The notes under the pieces were generated by a model. That model worked only from the letters and a program-made list of their open reading frames with translations. It ran no database searches and had not been told where the DNA came from. The position numbers and the translations under genes are program-made. A DNA stretch of 64,000 nt from Jiangella gansuensis DSM 44835 (lineage in GTDB: Bacteria > Actinomycetota > Actinomycetes > Jiangellales > Jiangellaceae), in the NCBI RefSeq assembly GCF_000515395.1, contig NZ_KI911782.1:3160606-3224605 (forward strand), read 5' to 3'. Positions 19,947 through 28,584 of the stretch are shown piece after piece. Within the stretch, counting starts at the first letter, position 1. Every line of letters begins with the position of its first letter.

Positions 19947-19998
19947 CGTTGCCTCCTGGACGTGGGCCGCGGCTGCGGCATCGAGGGTCTGGCCGGGA

Positions 19999-21072
19999 TC
20001 AGCCGGCGTCACGGTCCTCCGCCCTCGCGGGCCGGGTGATCAGCCGCCGCGCCGCCGCATCCACGAGCGCGACGTGCCGGGCGGCGTCGGTGAAGGACGG
20101 CAGTGGTGTCGTGCTCTTCGTTGCCGTTCCGAGCAGTGGCCCGTAGAACGCGCCGAACAGCGCGGTGATCCTCGCGTCGGCGTCGACCGGGGTGCGCCAG
20201 AGTCGGCTCACCCGGTGCGGGTTCGCGTGGCCGTCCAGGCGCAGTCGCCGCGCGTCGGCGGCGCGTACGAGCTCGAGCGTCTCTCGGTCGCCGAGCTCCC
20301 AGCCGGCGGTGCCCTCGTCGCCGTCGACCTCGACAGCGAGCGTGTTCATGTGTCCCGGTGACACCTGAGACAACGTCAGCGAGATCACGCCGCCGCCGCT
20401 GAGGCGGGCCAGGGCGATGCAGACGTCGTCGGCGCCGGAGCGGAGGGTGGTTGCGCGCAAGGTGAGGAAGTCGGCCTCGATCGAGGTGATCCACTGGCCC
20501 GTCATGACCTCGACCAGGTCCATCACGTGGCTGCCGATGTCGGCGAGCACGCGCGATCCGCCGGACCGCGCCGGATCGGTTCGCCAGGACTCCTCGGCGC
20601 CGAGCTGCCAGTTCTGCAGGTAGTGCGCCCGGACGCTGTGCACCTTGCCGAGCAGGCCGGACCGGACCAGTCCGGCGAGTCGCTCCGCCAGCGGCGCGTA
20701 CCGGTAGTGCTACCCGACCGTCGAGGCGGTGGCCGAGGCCCGCGCCAGGGCGGCGAGGCCTGCCGCGTCAGCAGCGGTGGTGGCCAGGGGTTTCTCGCAG
20801 ACTACGTGCAGGCCGGCTGCAAAGGCCGCTCGCGCGGCCGGGACGTGCCGGTCGTTGGGCGTGCAGAGATGGATCGCGTCCAGCTCACCCGCGTCGATGA
20901 GCTCGTGCTCCGAGGCGAACGCGGCCGGTACGTCGAGCCTTTTTGCGGCGCGCGCGGCCGACTCACGGGTGGAGCCGCTCACCGCGACCACCTCGACGCC
21001 CGCAATCCGCCGCAATGCGGCGACGTGTGCGGCCCCGACGCCCGATGCGCCGGCCACGCCTACCCGGATCAC
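19999..21072 (-). pseudogene. Gfo/Idh/MocA family oxidoreductase with an in-frame amber codon
   Basis: The frame from GTG 21072 encodes a Rossmann domain (VIRVGVAGASGVGAAHVAALRR, VVCEKPLATT), then hits TAG at 20710-20712. Immediately after it the same frame continues HYRYAPLAERLAGLVRSGLLGKVHSV and on through the C-terminal domain to 19999. Family members often have Tyr or Phe at this point, so one base change (TAC/TAT to TAG) is the simplest explanation. Without readthrough only a truncated N-domain forms, though re-initiation at GTG 20643 is conceivable. It is the second gene of the ROK operon, in a GTGA overlap with the regulator. Confidence 0.85.
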
Positions 21073-22295
21073 TCGGCGCCCACCGTCGTGGTGGTGGACG
21101 TGCGCAGCCGGGTGAGGGTGTCGCCGAGCGCCGCGGGAGTGGTGAGCTCCTCGACGGTCATGACGGCGGCGCCGAGGATCGCCGCGTCGGGGCCCAGCTC
21201 GGACGGCACGATCCGCAGGTCGCGGGTGGCCAGTGCCAGGGAACGCCGGTAGATGGTCTCGCGGATTCGGGCGAGGAAAGCGTCGCCGCCGCTTGCCACG
21301 CCCCCGGTCACGACGAGGACCGCAGGGTTGAAGAAGTCGACGAGAACCGACAGGACGGTCCCGATGTCCTCGGCCGCCTCGCCGAGGATCCGCCGGCAGT
21401 CCTCGTCGCCCAGCTGTGCGAGCTGGGCCACGAGTTGGGCGGTGATCGGTCCCTCCGCGGCGGCGGCGGCCAAGCCGGTGCTCTGACCGCTGATGGCCAG
21501 CAGTTCCGCGCGCGCGGCGATGTCGTCGCCACCCGCAGTGGTGACGAGGCTCCCGGCGCTTCCCTGCGCGCCACGGTGCAGCCGGCCGTTGGAGATCAGG
21601 CCGGCCCCGACCCACGACCCGATCTTCACCACGAGGGAGTCCGCGACCTTTGCACCGGCTCCCTGGTGCTGCTCGGCCAGTGCCATCAGGTTGACCTCGT
21701 TGTCTGCCCAGGCCGGCACGCCGAACCGCACGGCGAGGCGGTCCCGGACCGGCTGGTCGTGCCAGTCGGGGTGCACGGGCGGCTGGACGGTGCGGCCAGT
21801 CGCGAATTCAACGGGGCCGGCGATCCCGGCGCCGATGCCGCACAGGGCCAACGCGTCTCCTGCGGCCTCCTGCGCGCGATTCAGCTGCCGTTCCACGAGC
21901 GTCTCCAACGTGGCCAACACCGGCTCCGGCCCCTGCCGCATCGACAGGGGGAGCTTCTCGTCGGCCAGGATCCGACCGGTGAGAGTGACCACGGCGGCCC
22001 GGACATGAGTCATCGCGACCTCCGCGGCGACGACCACCAGGTTGGAGCGGAACCGGATCCGGGTGGCGCGCCGTCCGCCGGTGCTGCCGAATGCGCCCGC
22101 CTCCTCCAGCAGCCCTGCGCCGACGAGGGATCGGATCCGCTCGGAGACGACGGCCTTACTCAGGCCGGTGGCCGCGCCGATCTCCGCCCGGGAGGCTCCG
22201 TCCTGCGACGAGCGGATGACGCCGACCATCGCGGCCGCGCTGGCGATGGCTCCACCATCGTTCTTCGTCGGCCGGACCGGCCGTGGATCGCTCAT
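21069..22295 (-). CDS. ROK family transcriptional repressor
   Basis: 408 residues: N-terminal winged helix (about 20-80, SRAEIGAATGLSKAVVSERIR), then a sugar-kinase-like ROK domain with GIGAGIAGPV and VVTGGVASGGDAF. The CxCGxxGCxE zinc motif of classical ROK kinases is missing; the matching stretch is HRGAQGSAGSLVTT, so a sensing rather than kinase role is likely. First gene of the minus-strand sugar operon and presumably its repressor, released by the imported sugar. Confidence 0.9.
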   Translation of the reverse strand: MSDPRPVRPTKNDGGAIASAAAMVGVIRSSQDGASRAEIGAATGLSKAVVSERIRSLVGAGLLEEAGAFGSTGGRRATRIRFRSNLVVVAAEVAMTHVRAAVVTLTGRILADEKLPLSMRQGPEPVLATLETLVERQLNRAQEAAGDALALCGIGAGIAGPVEFATGRTVQPPVHPDWHDQPVRDRLAVRFGVPAWADNEVNLMALAEQHQGAGAKVADSLVVKIGSWVGAGLISNGRLHRGAQGSAGSLVTTAGGDDIAARAELLAISGQSTGLAAAAAEGPITAQLVAQLAQLGDEDCRRILGEAAEDIGTVLSVLVDFFNPAVLVVTGGVASGGDAFLARIRETIYRRSLALATRDLRIVPSELGPDAAILGAAVMTVEELTTPAALGDTLTRLRTSTTTTVGAE

Positions 22296-22306
22296 CGCAC
22301 ACCTTA

Positions 22307-22342
22307 GTCTGTTGATCGGATTACTTCGATCGTAAAACAGTC
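22307..22342 (-). promoter_or_regulatory. Candidate ROK operator/promoter
   Basis: An AT-rich island directly upstream of the ROK gene holds an imperfect inverted repeat with arms CTGTT (22309-22313) and AACAG (22336-22340) enclosing GATCGG and CGATCG. On the minus strand TTGACT could be a -35 element. Autoregulation by the ROK protein is inferred. Confidence 0.4.
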
Positions 22343-22441
22343 AAAGCCTCAGCGCAACTCTCGTCGGCGTCATGCCGCCGGTTTGCCGGATTCGGGCGCT
22401 AGCGTCGGGAGGTCTGCCCGTCCCATCGAGGAGGAGCGCCA

Positions 22442-22791
22442 GTGCAGCTCGGGCCCACAGTGGTGGTCACCGATCACGAGATCCCGTCGAGGCGCCGCCG
22501 CTGCGGATCACGCCCGGCGAACAGGTGCGGGTTGGTGAGCACGACACCACCTGGCCGGCGTTCGTCTTCGTGACTTTTGAGGGCGGCAGCGGCTGCGTGC
22601 CCGAACGCCACCTCGACGCCGCCCGGCCGGTGGCGACGGTGCTGCGCGGTTACACCACGCAGGAGCTGCCGGCTGTCGCGGGCGCTGAGGTTACCGTGCT
22701 GGAGGACGACCCCGAGTCGGGCTGGAGCTGGTGCGAGGACGCCGAGGGCCGGACCGGGTGGGTGCCGCACAGCTGCTTTCGTCCGGCCTGA
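22442..22791 (+). pseudogene. SH3-like ligand-binding protein gene, probably frameshifted
   Basis: A GTG at 22442 sits 6 nt after GAGGAGGA and begins VQLGPTVVVTDHE, but this frame soon becomes arginine-rich and stops. One frame over, from about 22481, the sequence reads DPVEAPPLRITPGEQVRVGE, then WPAFVFVTFEGG and SGWSWCEDAEGRTGWVPHSC, a two-repeat SH3-like protein. Inserting one base at the GAG/ATCCC junction joins both parts into one normal protein. Either a 1-nt deletion inactivated the gene or the assembly has an error there. Confidence 0.65.
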
Positions 22792-22923
22792 CCTGATCAT
22801 GGCGCTTTTCTCGTCGCCATAGCCGTACACATCGCGCCGTGATCAATGGGGCGACCTCTTGACCAAACCGGCCACCATGCGCGAATCTGCTCGGATCATT
22901 CATCGTCCGATCAGGAGTAGGCA

Positions 22924-25725
22924 ATGAGTCGAGGTTTGCGCACCATGCTCGCTCTGGCCGCCGTCGTGGTCACCTCCGCTGCCGTCCTGCCATCCGGCTC
23001 GGCACCCGCGTCAGCGGCGACCGGCTCAGCCGCCGTCGACGCCGGACCCGTGCTGTGGCTGCCGACGGGGTCGTTCGCCAGCTCGTCGTTCGTCCGGGTG
23101 GAGCGCGACGCCGGCCCCGGCGCGCCGGTCCGGAACGGCGAGGCCCTCCGGCTGGAGTCCCCGGCCGGCGGGCGCGGCTCCGCTCAGCTCGCGGTGCACG
23201 CTCCGGACGGGCTCGCCGGGCTGTCCGTGTCGGTGGGCCAGTTGCGTTCCCGGCACGGCGGTGCGCTGCCTGCCGGCGCCGTCCAGGTGCGGTACCCGCA
23301 GTTCATCCCGTTCGACTCCGGTGGTGTCGTGGCCGACCCCTTGCGGGAGACCGACGCCGTCGACGTGCCCGAGAACGCGAACCAGCCGATCTGGTTCACG
23401 GTCGACATTCCAGGCGATGCCGCGCCGGGGGCCTATACGGCCACCGTGGAGGTCGCCGCCGACGGCGCTGAGCTCGGCCGGTGGCCGCTGCAGGTGATCG
23501 TCGCCGACGCCGCCGTGGAGCCGATGGTCGACCGGCCGTTCATGTTGGACCTCTGGGCGCACCCGGACGCCGTCGCCGACCAGACAGGCACCGCACTGTG
23601 GAGCGAGGAGCACTGGGCGGCACTGCGTCCGTACCTGCGTGACCTCGCGGTTCACGGCCAGCGGGTGGTCAACGTCGCCGTCACCGAGGACCCGTGGATG
23701 GTGGACCACCAGGGCCAGTGGCGGCCACAGACGTGGAGTCACTTCGCCTCCACGGTCGAGTGGCGCTGGGACGGCGAGCGGTTCGACTTCGACTTCAGCG
23801 TGTTCGACCGCTACGTGGAGGAGTCCCGGGCGGCCGGCATCGGAGAACGCATCCACGCCTTCGCGATGCTCCAGTTCGACCACCGCGAGCGTTTCGTCTA
23901 CACCGACACCCGAACGGGCGAGCGGGTGGTCGAGGAGGTCGACCTCGGCGACGAGCGCTACCGGGACGGCTGGGGCCAGTTCCTGGACGCGTTCACCGAG
24001 CACCTGACCGAGCGCGGCTGGTTCGACGACGCGTCGCTCGGCTTCGACGAGCGGCCGGCGAACGAGATGGAAGTGGTGTTCGACGTCCTCGCCGACGAGG
24101 CGCCGCAGTGGCTGGACAAGGTCGCGATCGCCGCCAACAGCCTGGACGTGCAGGACTTCGCCGAGTACGTCAGCTACAACTACTCGTTCCTGGACAGCGT
24201 GCCGGACGAGGACATCGCCCAGCGCCGGGCCGAGGGCAAGCCGACCCTGTTCTACACCTACTTCAACCCGCTGCGGCCCAACACGGTGACCGCCTCGCCG
24301 CCGGTCTCGGCGCGGGTACTGGGCTGGGTGGTCGCACAGAAGAACCTCGACGGCTACCTGCGCTGGACCTACAACTCGTGGCCCGAGGACGTCTACGCCG
24401 ACCCCAGCTTCCGCTACGGCCAGGGCGACGAGTATATCGTCTACCCGGGCGAGGACGGGCCGGTCTCGTCGATCCGCTGGGAGACGTTCACCGACGGCCT
24501 GGACGACGCCGAGCTGCTGCGGCTCTACGCCGAGCGTTACGGCCGCGACGACCCGCTGTTCACCCAGGTCCTCGACGCGATCGACCCGCGGGCGGAGAGC
24601 AGCGCGCCGGCGTGGTCGGCGATGCTGCTGGGCCGGCACGCCGTCGTCGACGGGCTGCGTCCGGACGGAGACCTGACCGTCGCCGTGTCCCGGCCGGACT
24701 CCGAAGTGGTCACGGGCGACACCGTCGAGTTGACCGTCACCGCGACGGCCAGCGGTGAGCGTCCGGTGCCGTCGCCCCGACTGGACCTGCCCGACCAGCC
24801 CGGCTGGTCCGCGCAGGTGGTGTCCGCGCCGCGGCCGGGTGCGCTGCTGCCGGGAGAGCAGGCCAGCTGGACCGTGCGGGTCACCGTCGACGACGACGCC
24901 GGCGGCTACCTGTACCTCGGTGGCGCGGTGACCGACCCGGGCGGGCGGACCCGCGCGGACTTCGCGACCGACCTGACGGTCCGGCCGCCGGTGGAGCTGA
25001 CCGGCCCGCCGGCCGCCTCGCCCGCCAGCTCGCCGGACGCGACGGCCCCGGTCACCGTGACGGTGCCGGTGGCCAACGCGTCGAGCCAGGAGCAGGCCGT
25101 CGACCTGGTCGTGGGCAACCTCGGGTTCTGGCAGACCGACACGCCGACGTCGCGGGTGACGGTCCCGCCGGGGGAGACCGTGGACGCGACGGTGGAACTG
25201 CGGCCGGAGGGCCGGACCGGGTGGACCACCGTCACGGCCGAGATCCGGCACGGTGGCGCCACCATCGGCAGCGGCCGGGTCGACATCGTCTCCGGCGGGC
25301 GGCACGTGTCCGAGTGGGAATGGGCGTCGGAGACGAACGGCTGGGGACCGGCCGAACGCAACACCAGCAACGGCGAGGATCAGCCCGGCGACGGCGCCCG
25401 GATGACCATCAACGGCCGCGAGTACGGCGTCGGCGTCGGGGTCCACGCGCCGTCGCGGATCACCCTGGACCTGGCCGGCAGCTGCACCCGGTTCCAGACC
25501 GACATCGGTCTCGACGACGAGGTGGCCGGCGGGAGCATCCGGTTCCGGGTCGAGGCCGACGGCCGGGAGATCTTCGCCTCGCCGGTCATGACGCAGACCT
25601 CGGCCGCGCGCTGGGTCGACCTGGACGTGACCGGCGTGCGGGAGCTGGCTCTCGTCGTCGACGACGGCGGCGACGGCGTCGCGCGCGACCACGGCAACTG
25701 GGCCGGCGCCTGGCTGCGCTGCTGA
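22924..25725 (+). CDS. Secreted multidomain glycoside hydrolase (GH123/DUF4091-like catalytic region, C-terminal NPCBM domain)
   Basis: 933 residues with a signal peptide (about 1-32, ending SAPASA). Residues 35-195 form a beta-rich N-domain; about 200-560 a TIM-barrel region with MLDLWAHPDAV, GFDERPANEM and YLRWTYNSWPEDVYADP, resembling GH123-like enzymes; two beta-sandwich segments follow (about 590-790). The last ~130 residues (GRMTINGREYGVGVGVHAPS-like) match NPCBM galactose-binding domains. In GH123 adjacent acids drive substrate-assisted hydrolysis; DE in GFDER could serve but this is inferred. AGGAG precedes the ATG. It probably attacks N-acetyl-galactosaminyl or related surface glycans. 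Confidence 0.75.
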   Translation: MSRGLRTMLALAAVVVTSAAVLPSGSAPASAATGSAAVDAGPVLWLPTGSFASSSFVRVERDAGPGAPVRNGEALRLESPAGGRGSAQLAVHAPDGLAGLSVSVGQLRSRHGGALPAGAVQVRYPQFIPFDSGGVVADPLRETDAVDVPENANQPIWFTVDIPGDAAPGAYTATVEVAADGAELGRWPLQVIVADAAVEPMVDRPFMLDLWAHPDAVADQTGTALWSEEHWAALRPYLRDLAVHGQRVVNVAVTEDPWMVDHQGQWRPQTWSHFASTVEWRWDGERFDFDFSVFDRYVEESRAAGIGERIHAFAMLQFDHRERFVYTDTRTGERVVEEVDLGDERYRDGWGQFLDAFTEHLTERGWFDDASLGFDERPANEMEVVFDVLADEAPQWLDKVAIAANSLDVQDFAEYVSYNYSFLDSVPDEDIAQRRAEGKPTLFYTYFNPLRPNTVTASPPVSARVLGWVVAQKNLDGYLRWTYNSWPEDVYADPSFRYGQGDEYIVYPGEDGPVSSIRWETFTDGLDDAELLRLYAERYGRDDPLFTQVLDAIDPRAESSAPAWSAMLLGRHAVVDGLRPDGDLTVAVSRPDSEVVTGDTVELTVTATASGERPVPSPRLDLPDQPGWSAQVVSAPRPGALLPGEQASWTVRVTVDDDAGGYLYLGGAVTDPGGRTRADFATDLTVRPPVELTGPPAASPASSPDATAPVTVTVPVANASSQEQAVDLVVGNLGFWQTDTPTSRVTVPPGETVDATVELRPEGRTGWTTVTAEIRHGGATIGSGRVDIVSGGRHVSEWEWASETNGWGPAERNTSNGEDQPGDGARMTINGREYGVGVGVHAPSRITLDLAGSCTRFQTDIGLDDEVAGGSIRFRVEADGREIFASPVMTQTSAARWVDLDVTGVRELALVVDDGGDGVARDHGNWAGAWLRC

Positions 25726-25731
25726 GCGTCC

Positions 25732-25793
25732 CACTTCTGGAGGCTTATGCACCCTTCCGGGCCCCCTTCAGGGTGCATGAGTCTCCAGAAGTG
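25732..25793. terminator. Long hairpin between convergent genes
   Basis: Arms 25732-25755 and 25770-25793 pair over 24 positions with only two G-T-type mismatches around a C-rich 14-nt loop. Placed between converging genes, it probably terminates both; its length also recalls dispersed palindromic repeats. Confidence 0.7.
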
Positions 25794-25810
25794 CGTGGCG
25801 GGGCGACGGT

Positions 25811-26608
25811 TCAGCCTGTGACCGCGGAACTCTCCCGGACGAAACGGGCCAGCTCCGTGGCCATGGGCGCGGATTCCCAGGTGTGATGCGCGCCGGGCAG
25901 CTCCGTCTTCGTGGCAGTGGGGATGGCGTCGACGACGGAGTCGGCGGCGACGTACATCTCCGGGAAGGTCTCGGTGCCCATCATGAACCGCACCGGCACC
26001 GTGATGCCGGCGAACAGTTCCCGGTGCGGCGCGGAGTCGGCCCACACCAGCGACTCCCCGTCGGCCCGGTAGCTGACGACCTGGGCGACGAACTGCGGGT
26101 ACATGGGGTCCTTGCGGGACTCCTCGAGCCACTCCGGCGGCATGTCCTTCATGTAGTGGGCGAGCGCGCCGTCGAGGTCGCCGGCGTCCATGCGCCGCTC
26201 GACCTCGGCGATCCATGCCGCGGCGGTTCCGGTCGGCGCGATGGGCGCCTCCCAGAGCGCCAGGCCGTCGACCGGCAGGCCGGCGTCGGCGGCGGCGAGC
26301 GCGATCGAGCAGCCGGAGGAGTGGCCGCACAGCACCGCCCGGCCGCCGAGCACGTCGATCAGTGCCGACAGTGCCGCGAACTCGCGGTCGAGGCCGATGT
26401 TGCCCTCGGCGTGGCTCTCGCCGCGGCCGAGCCGGTCGTAGACCACGGTGGCGATACCCTCCCGGGCAGCCAGTTCCGCGGTCTCGGTGGTCACCGGGTC
26501 GATGGCCCGGAAGGGTCCGGCGCCGGCGATGAAGATCAGGCCGGGGCCCTCGCCGTAGCGGTCGTAGGCGACGCGGTCGCCGAGCGCGGTGGTGACGAAT
26601 TCGGTCAT
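25811..26608 (-). CDS. Alpha/beta hydrolase
   Basis: 265 residues from ATG 26608 with GGAG 7 nt upstream. Nucleophile elbow GHSSGCS (Ser97), oxyanion region GAGPFR and a late His in PGAHHTWES complete the expected triad. Similar to small actinobacterial hydrolases of unknown substrate. It follows the DUF1905 gene by 19 bp in a two-gene unit divergent from a TetR gene, which presumably represses it. Confidence 0.88.
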   Translation of the reverse strand: MTEFVTTALGDRVAYDRYGEGPGLIFIAGAGPFRAIDPVTTETAELAAREGIATVVYDRLGRGESHAEGNIGLDREFAALSALIDVLGGRAVLCGHSSGCSIALAAADAGLPVDGLALWEAPIAPTGTAAAWIAEVERRMDAGDLDGALAHYMKDMPPEWLEESRKDPMYPQFVAQVVSYRADGESLVWADSAPHRELFAGITVPVRFMMGTETFPEMYVAADSVVDAIPTATKTELPGAHHTWESAPMATELARFVRESSAVTG

Positions 26609-26627
26609 GGTGCGGCTCCGATCGAGG

Positions 26628-26924
26628 TCAGCTGAGTCGTTGGTCGAGGTGGACAGCGACCTCGTCGCCGCTGCCTTTGCCGGTGGCCGCCCGCAGCGCG
26701 GCTCGGATGGGGAGCATGTGCGTGCCGTCGCCCTGGGGCAGCAGGGTGGCCTGGAACGCCTGCCCGTCGAGCGTCCCGGTGACCTTGACCGGCCGGCGGG
26801 TGCCGAAGAGCTCACCCGAGGCGGGCACTGTCACGACGGCCCATCCGCCGGGGGTGTCGTCCTGCCGGATGGTCGCGGTGAACCTCACGTCGATGCTGCC
26901 GACGGTGATCGCGGTGCTGGTCAT
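26628..26924 (-). CDS. DUF1905 domain protein
   Basis: 98 residues from ATG 26924 (GAGGAG upstream). Carries DUF1905 motifs: FTATIRQDDTPGGWAVVTVP, FGTRRPVKVTGTLDGQAF and LPQGDGTHMLPI. The family is a small beta-barrel of unknown role, often fused to YdeI-like proteins. First gene after the TetR operator region; a paralogue lies at 33760-34053. Confidence 0.85.
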   Translation of the reverse strand: MTSTAITVGSIDVRFTATIRQDDTPGGWAVVTVPASGELFGTRRPVKVTGTLDGQAFQATLLPQGDGTHMLPIRAALRAATGKGSGDEVAVHLDQRLS

Positions 26925-26943
26925 GGCTTCGCTCCTCAAGCAA

Positions 26944-26987
26944 ACTGGACGGTCCAGTCCAGTGACACTAGACTGGCCCGTCCAGTC
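26944..26987. promoter_or_regulatory. Paired palindromic TetR operators in the divergent intergenic region
   Basis: ACTGGACGGTCCAGT (26944-26958) is a perfect palindrome around one central base, and GACTGG-N5-CCAGTC (26971-26987) repeats the same half-site 27 bp later. Both lie between the DUF1905/hydrolase unit and the TetR gene, so the regulator probably represses both directions. Confidence 0.75.
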
Positions 26988-27043
26988 AGGTCAAGCGGCG
27001 GCCGGCGTGCGTTGGACGCGGCCCGCCCGCGAAGGGAGCGGTC

Positions 27044-27703
27044 ATGGCCGACGCCACCCCACCGTCCAGAACGAGGTCGCAGGAGAAGCGCCGTGCGATC
27101 CTCCAGGCCGCGCAGGAGGTCTTCCTCAGTCAGGGCTATCTGGGCACCAACATGGACCTGGTCGCGTCCCGGTCCGGCGTCTCCAAGCAGACCGTGTACG
27201 CGCACTTCGGCAACAAGGAGGCGCTGTTCATCGAGATCGTCACCTCGATGACGGACGCCGCCGGCGACCGCGTGCACCACGACCGGCCCGACCTCGTCGA
27301 CGAGGCCGTCCTCGAGATCTACCTGCGCGACTACGCCGAGCGGCAGTTGCTCACCGTCATGCAGCCGAGCCTGCTGCAACTGCGCCGGCTGGTCATCGGG
27401 GAGGTGGCGAGGTTCCCCGACCTGGCCAGGGTGCTCTACGAACGCGGCCCACGCCGCGCGATCACCCAGATCGCGCAGACCTTCGACACGCTGCGCGAGC
27501 GGGGCCTGCTCCGGGCCGACGACGCCGAGGCCGCGGCGGAATGGTTCAACTGGCTGGTCATGGCCGCGCCGTTGAACCGCGCCATGATGCTCGGCGACGC
27601 CGCGGTGCCCGGCCGCGACGAGCTGCGCCGGCACGCCGCCGAAGCGGTGCGCATCTTCCTGGTCGCCTTCGGGGCCGCTCCCGGCCGGCCCGCCCTCCCA
27701 TGA
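27044..27703 (+). CDS. TetR family transcriptional repressor
   Basis: 219 residues, with GGGAG before ATG. Helix-turn-helix at about 18-62: ILQAAQEVFLSQGYLGTNMDLVA, then SGVSKQTVYAHFGNKEALF. The C-terminal domain resembles TetR_C regions found in AcrR-like repressors (MQPSLLQLRRLVIGEVARFPDL). It probably binds the adjacent paired palindromes and controls the divergent hydrolase genes plus itself. The stop codon lies inside a dispersed palindromic repeat. Confidence 0.92.
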   Translation: MADATPPSRTRSQEKRRAILQAAQEVFLSQGYLGTNMDLVASRSGVSKQTVYAHFGNKEALFIEIVTSMTDAAGDRVHHDRPDLVDEAVLEIYLRDYAERQLLTVMQPSLLQLRRLVIGEVARFPDLARVLYERGPRRAITQIAQTFDTLRERGLLRADDAEAAAEWFNWLVMAAPLNRAMMLGDAAVPGRDELRRHAAEAVRIFLVAFGAAPGRPALP

Positions 27704-27754
27704 TCATCAAGACTTGACCCGGCTATGACCGGGCCAACTCTTGATGATCATGGG
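27697..27754. repeat. Dispersed palindromic repeat, copy 1
   Basis: Arms of about 26 nt begin CCCATGATCATCAAGA and end with its complement; the loop is short. It spans the stop codon of the TetR gene. Near-identical copies occur at 32517-32574 and 34844-34901, always at a gene end, so it may serve as a terminator and behaves like a REP-type element. Confidence 0.85.
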
Positions 27755-27800
27755 ATGGTCGGAGGGCCCGGGGAATGTCTGCCGCGCTGGCGGGGGTTAG

Positions 27801-27815
27801 TGAAAGTGATTCGCA
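27801..27815 (+). promoter_or_regulatory. Candidate Zur box
   Basis: TGAAAGTGATTCGCA resembles the actinobacterial Zur operator TGAAAATGATTTTCA. It stands just upstream of genes for a CobW fragment and zinc-independent ribosomal proteins L36 and L33, which are classic Zur targets. Inference from motif plus context. Confidence 0.6.
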
Positions 27816-27827
27816 ATAGCTAGAGAG

Positions 27828-28055
27828 GTGGCGGCCGGCGGTCAGCTCAGTATCGGAGCGGTGCGCGGCTGCGGCACCCCGCGGCCGGTCACCCGGATCG
27901 TCGTCACCGGACTCGACGACGGCCGGGACGAGGTCGCCGGCGCCTTCGAGCAGTGCCTGCTCGACGACGCCGAAGCCGCCAGGAGAGGAACCCGGTGGGA
28001 GGTCTCGGGCGCCGGTTTCGAGTCCTGGCTCGGTGCCGTTCGCCGGGCCGCGTGA
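27828..28055 (+). pseudogene. C-terminal remnant of a CobW/COG0523 zinc metallochaperone
   Basis: 75 codons from GTG 27828. [21 protein letters not shown], then [12 protein letters not shown] and [12 protein letters not shown] match the end of CobW-family GTPases (the CobW C-terminal domain). The GTPase domain, Walker A and metal motif are all missing, and the Zur-like promoter lies directly upstream, so about 300 codons appear deleted between promoter and tail. It may still be translated as a small peptide. Confidence 0.65.
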
Positions 28056-28071
28056 ACGAAGGGAGACCCCG

Positions 28072-28308
28072 ATGAAGGTCCGCAACTCGCTGAAGTCGCT
28101 GAAGAGGGCGCCCGGCTCGCAGGTGGTGCGCCGCCGTGGCGGCGTCTTCGTCATCAACATGCAGAACCCGCGCCTCCAGGCCCGCCAGGGCCGATTCCCG
28201 CGAAAGGAGGGCCGCCATGGCCCGAACCGACCTGCGTCCGGTGGTCAAGCTGCGCTCGACCGCAGGCACCGGCTACACGTATGTGACCCGCAAGAACCGC
28301 CGCAATGA
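28072..28308 (+). CDS. rpmJ: Zinc-independent 50S ribosomal protein L36 paralogue with an abnormal C-terminal extension
   Basis: Residues 1-40 ([19 protein letters not shown] through NPRLQARQG) are a complete L36 of the Cys-free type used under zinc shortage. Normal L36 ends at RQG, but here no stop follows: the frame runs 38 more codons ([14 protein letters not shown]...) and overlaps the L33 gene out of phase. Loss of the original stop is the likely cause; the tail is probably non-functional. GGGAG lies upstream of the ATG. Confidence 0.8.
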   Translation: MKVRNSLKSLKRAPGSQVVRRRGGVFVINMQNPRLQARQGRFPRKEGRHGPNRPASGGQAALDRRHRLHVCDPQEPPQ

Positions 28309-28381
28309 CCCCGACCGCATGATGCTGCGCAAGTACGACCCCGTAGCCCGGCGGCACGTGGAGTTCCGCGAGGAACGCTGA
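28217..28381 (+). CDS. rpmG: Zinc-independent 50S ribosomal protein L33 paralogue
   Basis: 54 residues, complete: [20 protein letters not shown], then [18 protein letters not shown]. The four zinc-binding Cys of the zinc form are absent. AAAGGAGG precedes the ATG. Such paralogues replace the zinc forms under Zur control to free zinc. Usual companions (L28, S14, S18) are missing here, so the cluster looks reduced. Confidence 0.92.
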   Translation: MARTDLRPVVKLRSTAGTGYTYVTRKNRRNDPDRMMLRKYDPVARRHVEFREER

Positions 28382-28584
28382 CGGCGGCCACGTCGACAAT
28401 CAGCGCGGCCATGTGTGGTCTGCGACGCCGGCGCCGTCTACGAAGTCCACGGCACCGGGGACCTGGCCGACCTGGGTCGATGACATCGCGACACCCGGTC
28501 GCAACGTGCTGAAACCCGCTCGACATCTGGCTCGACGTACGTTCGGACCTGTCAGCGCGGCGCCACAGCACGAAGGTGAACCAG
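28382..28584. other. Intergenic region without a supported gene
   Basis: Contains short open stretches only. One frame reads RPCVVCDAGAVYEVHG before a stop at about 28480, with a CxxC-like pair but no start codon or recognised family. It may hold the promoter of the downstream acetyltransferase. Confidence 0.4.

Noticed and set aside
28412-28480. Short frame with CVVCDAGAVYEVHG
   Set aside because: No start codon, about 20 residues and no recognised family, so not annotated as a gene.
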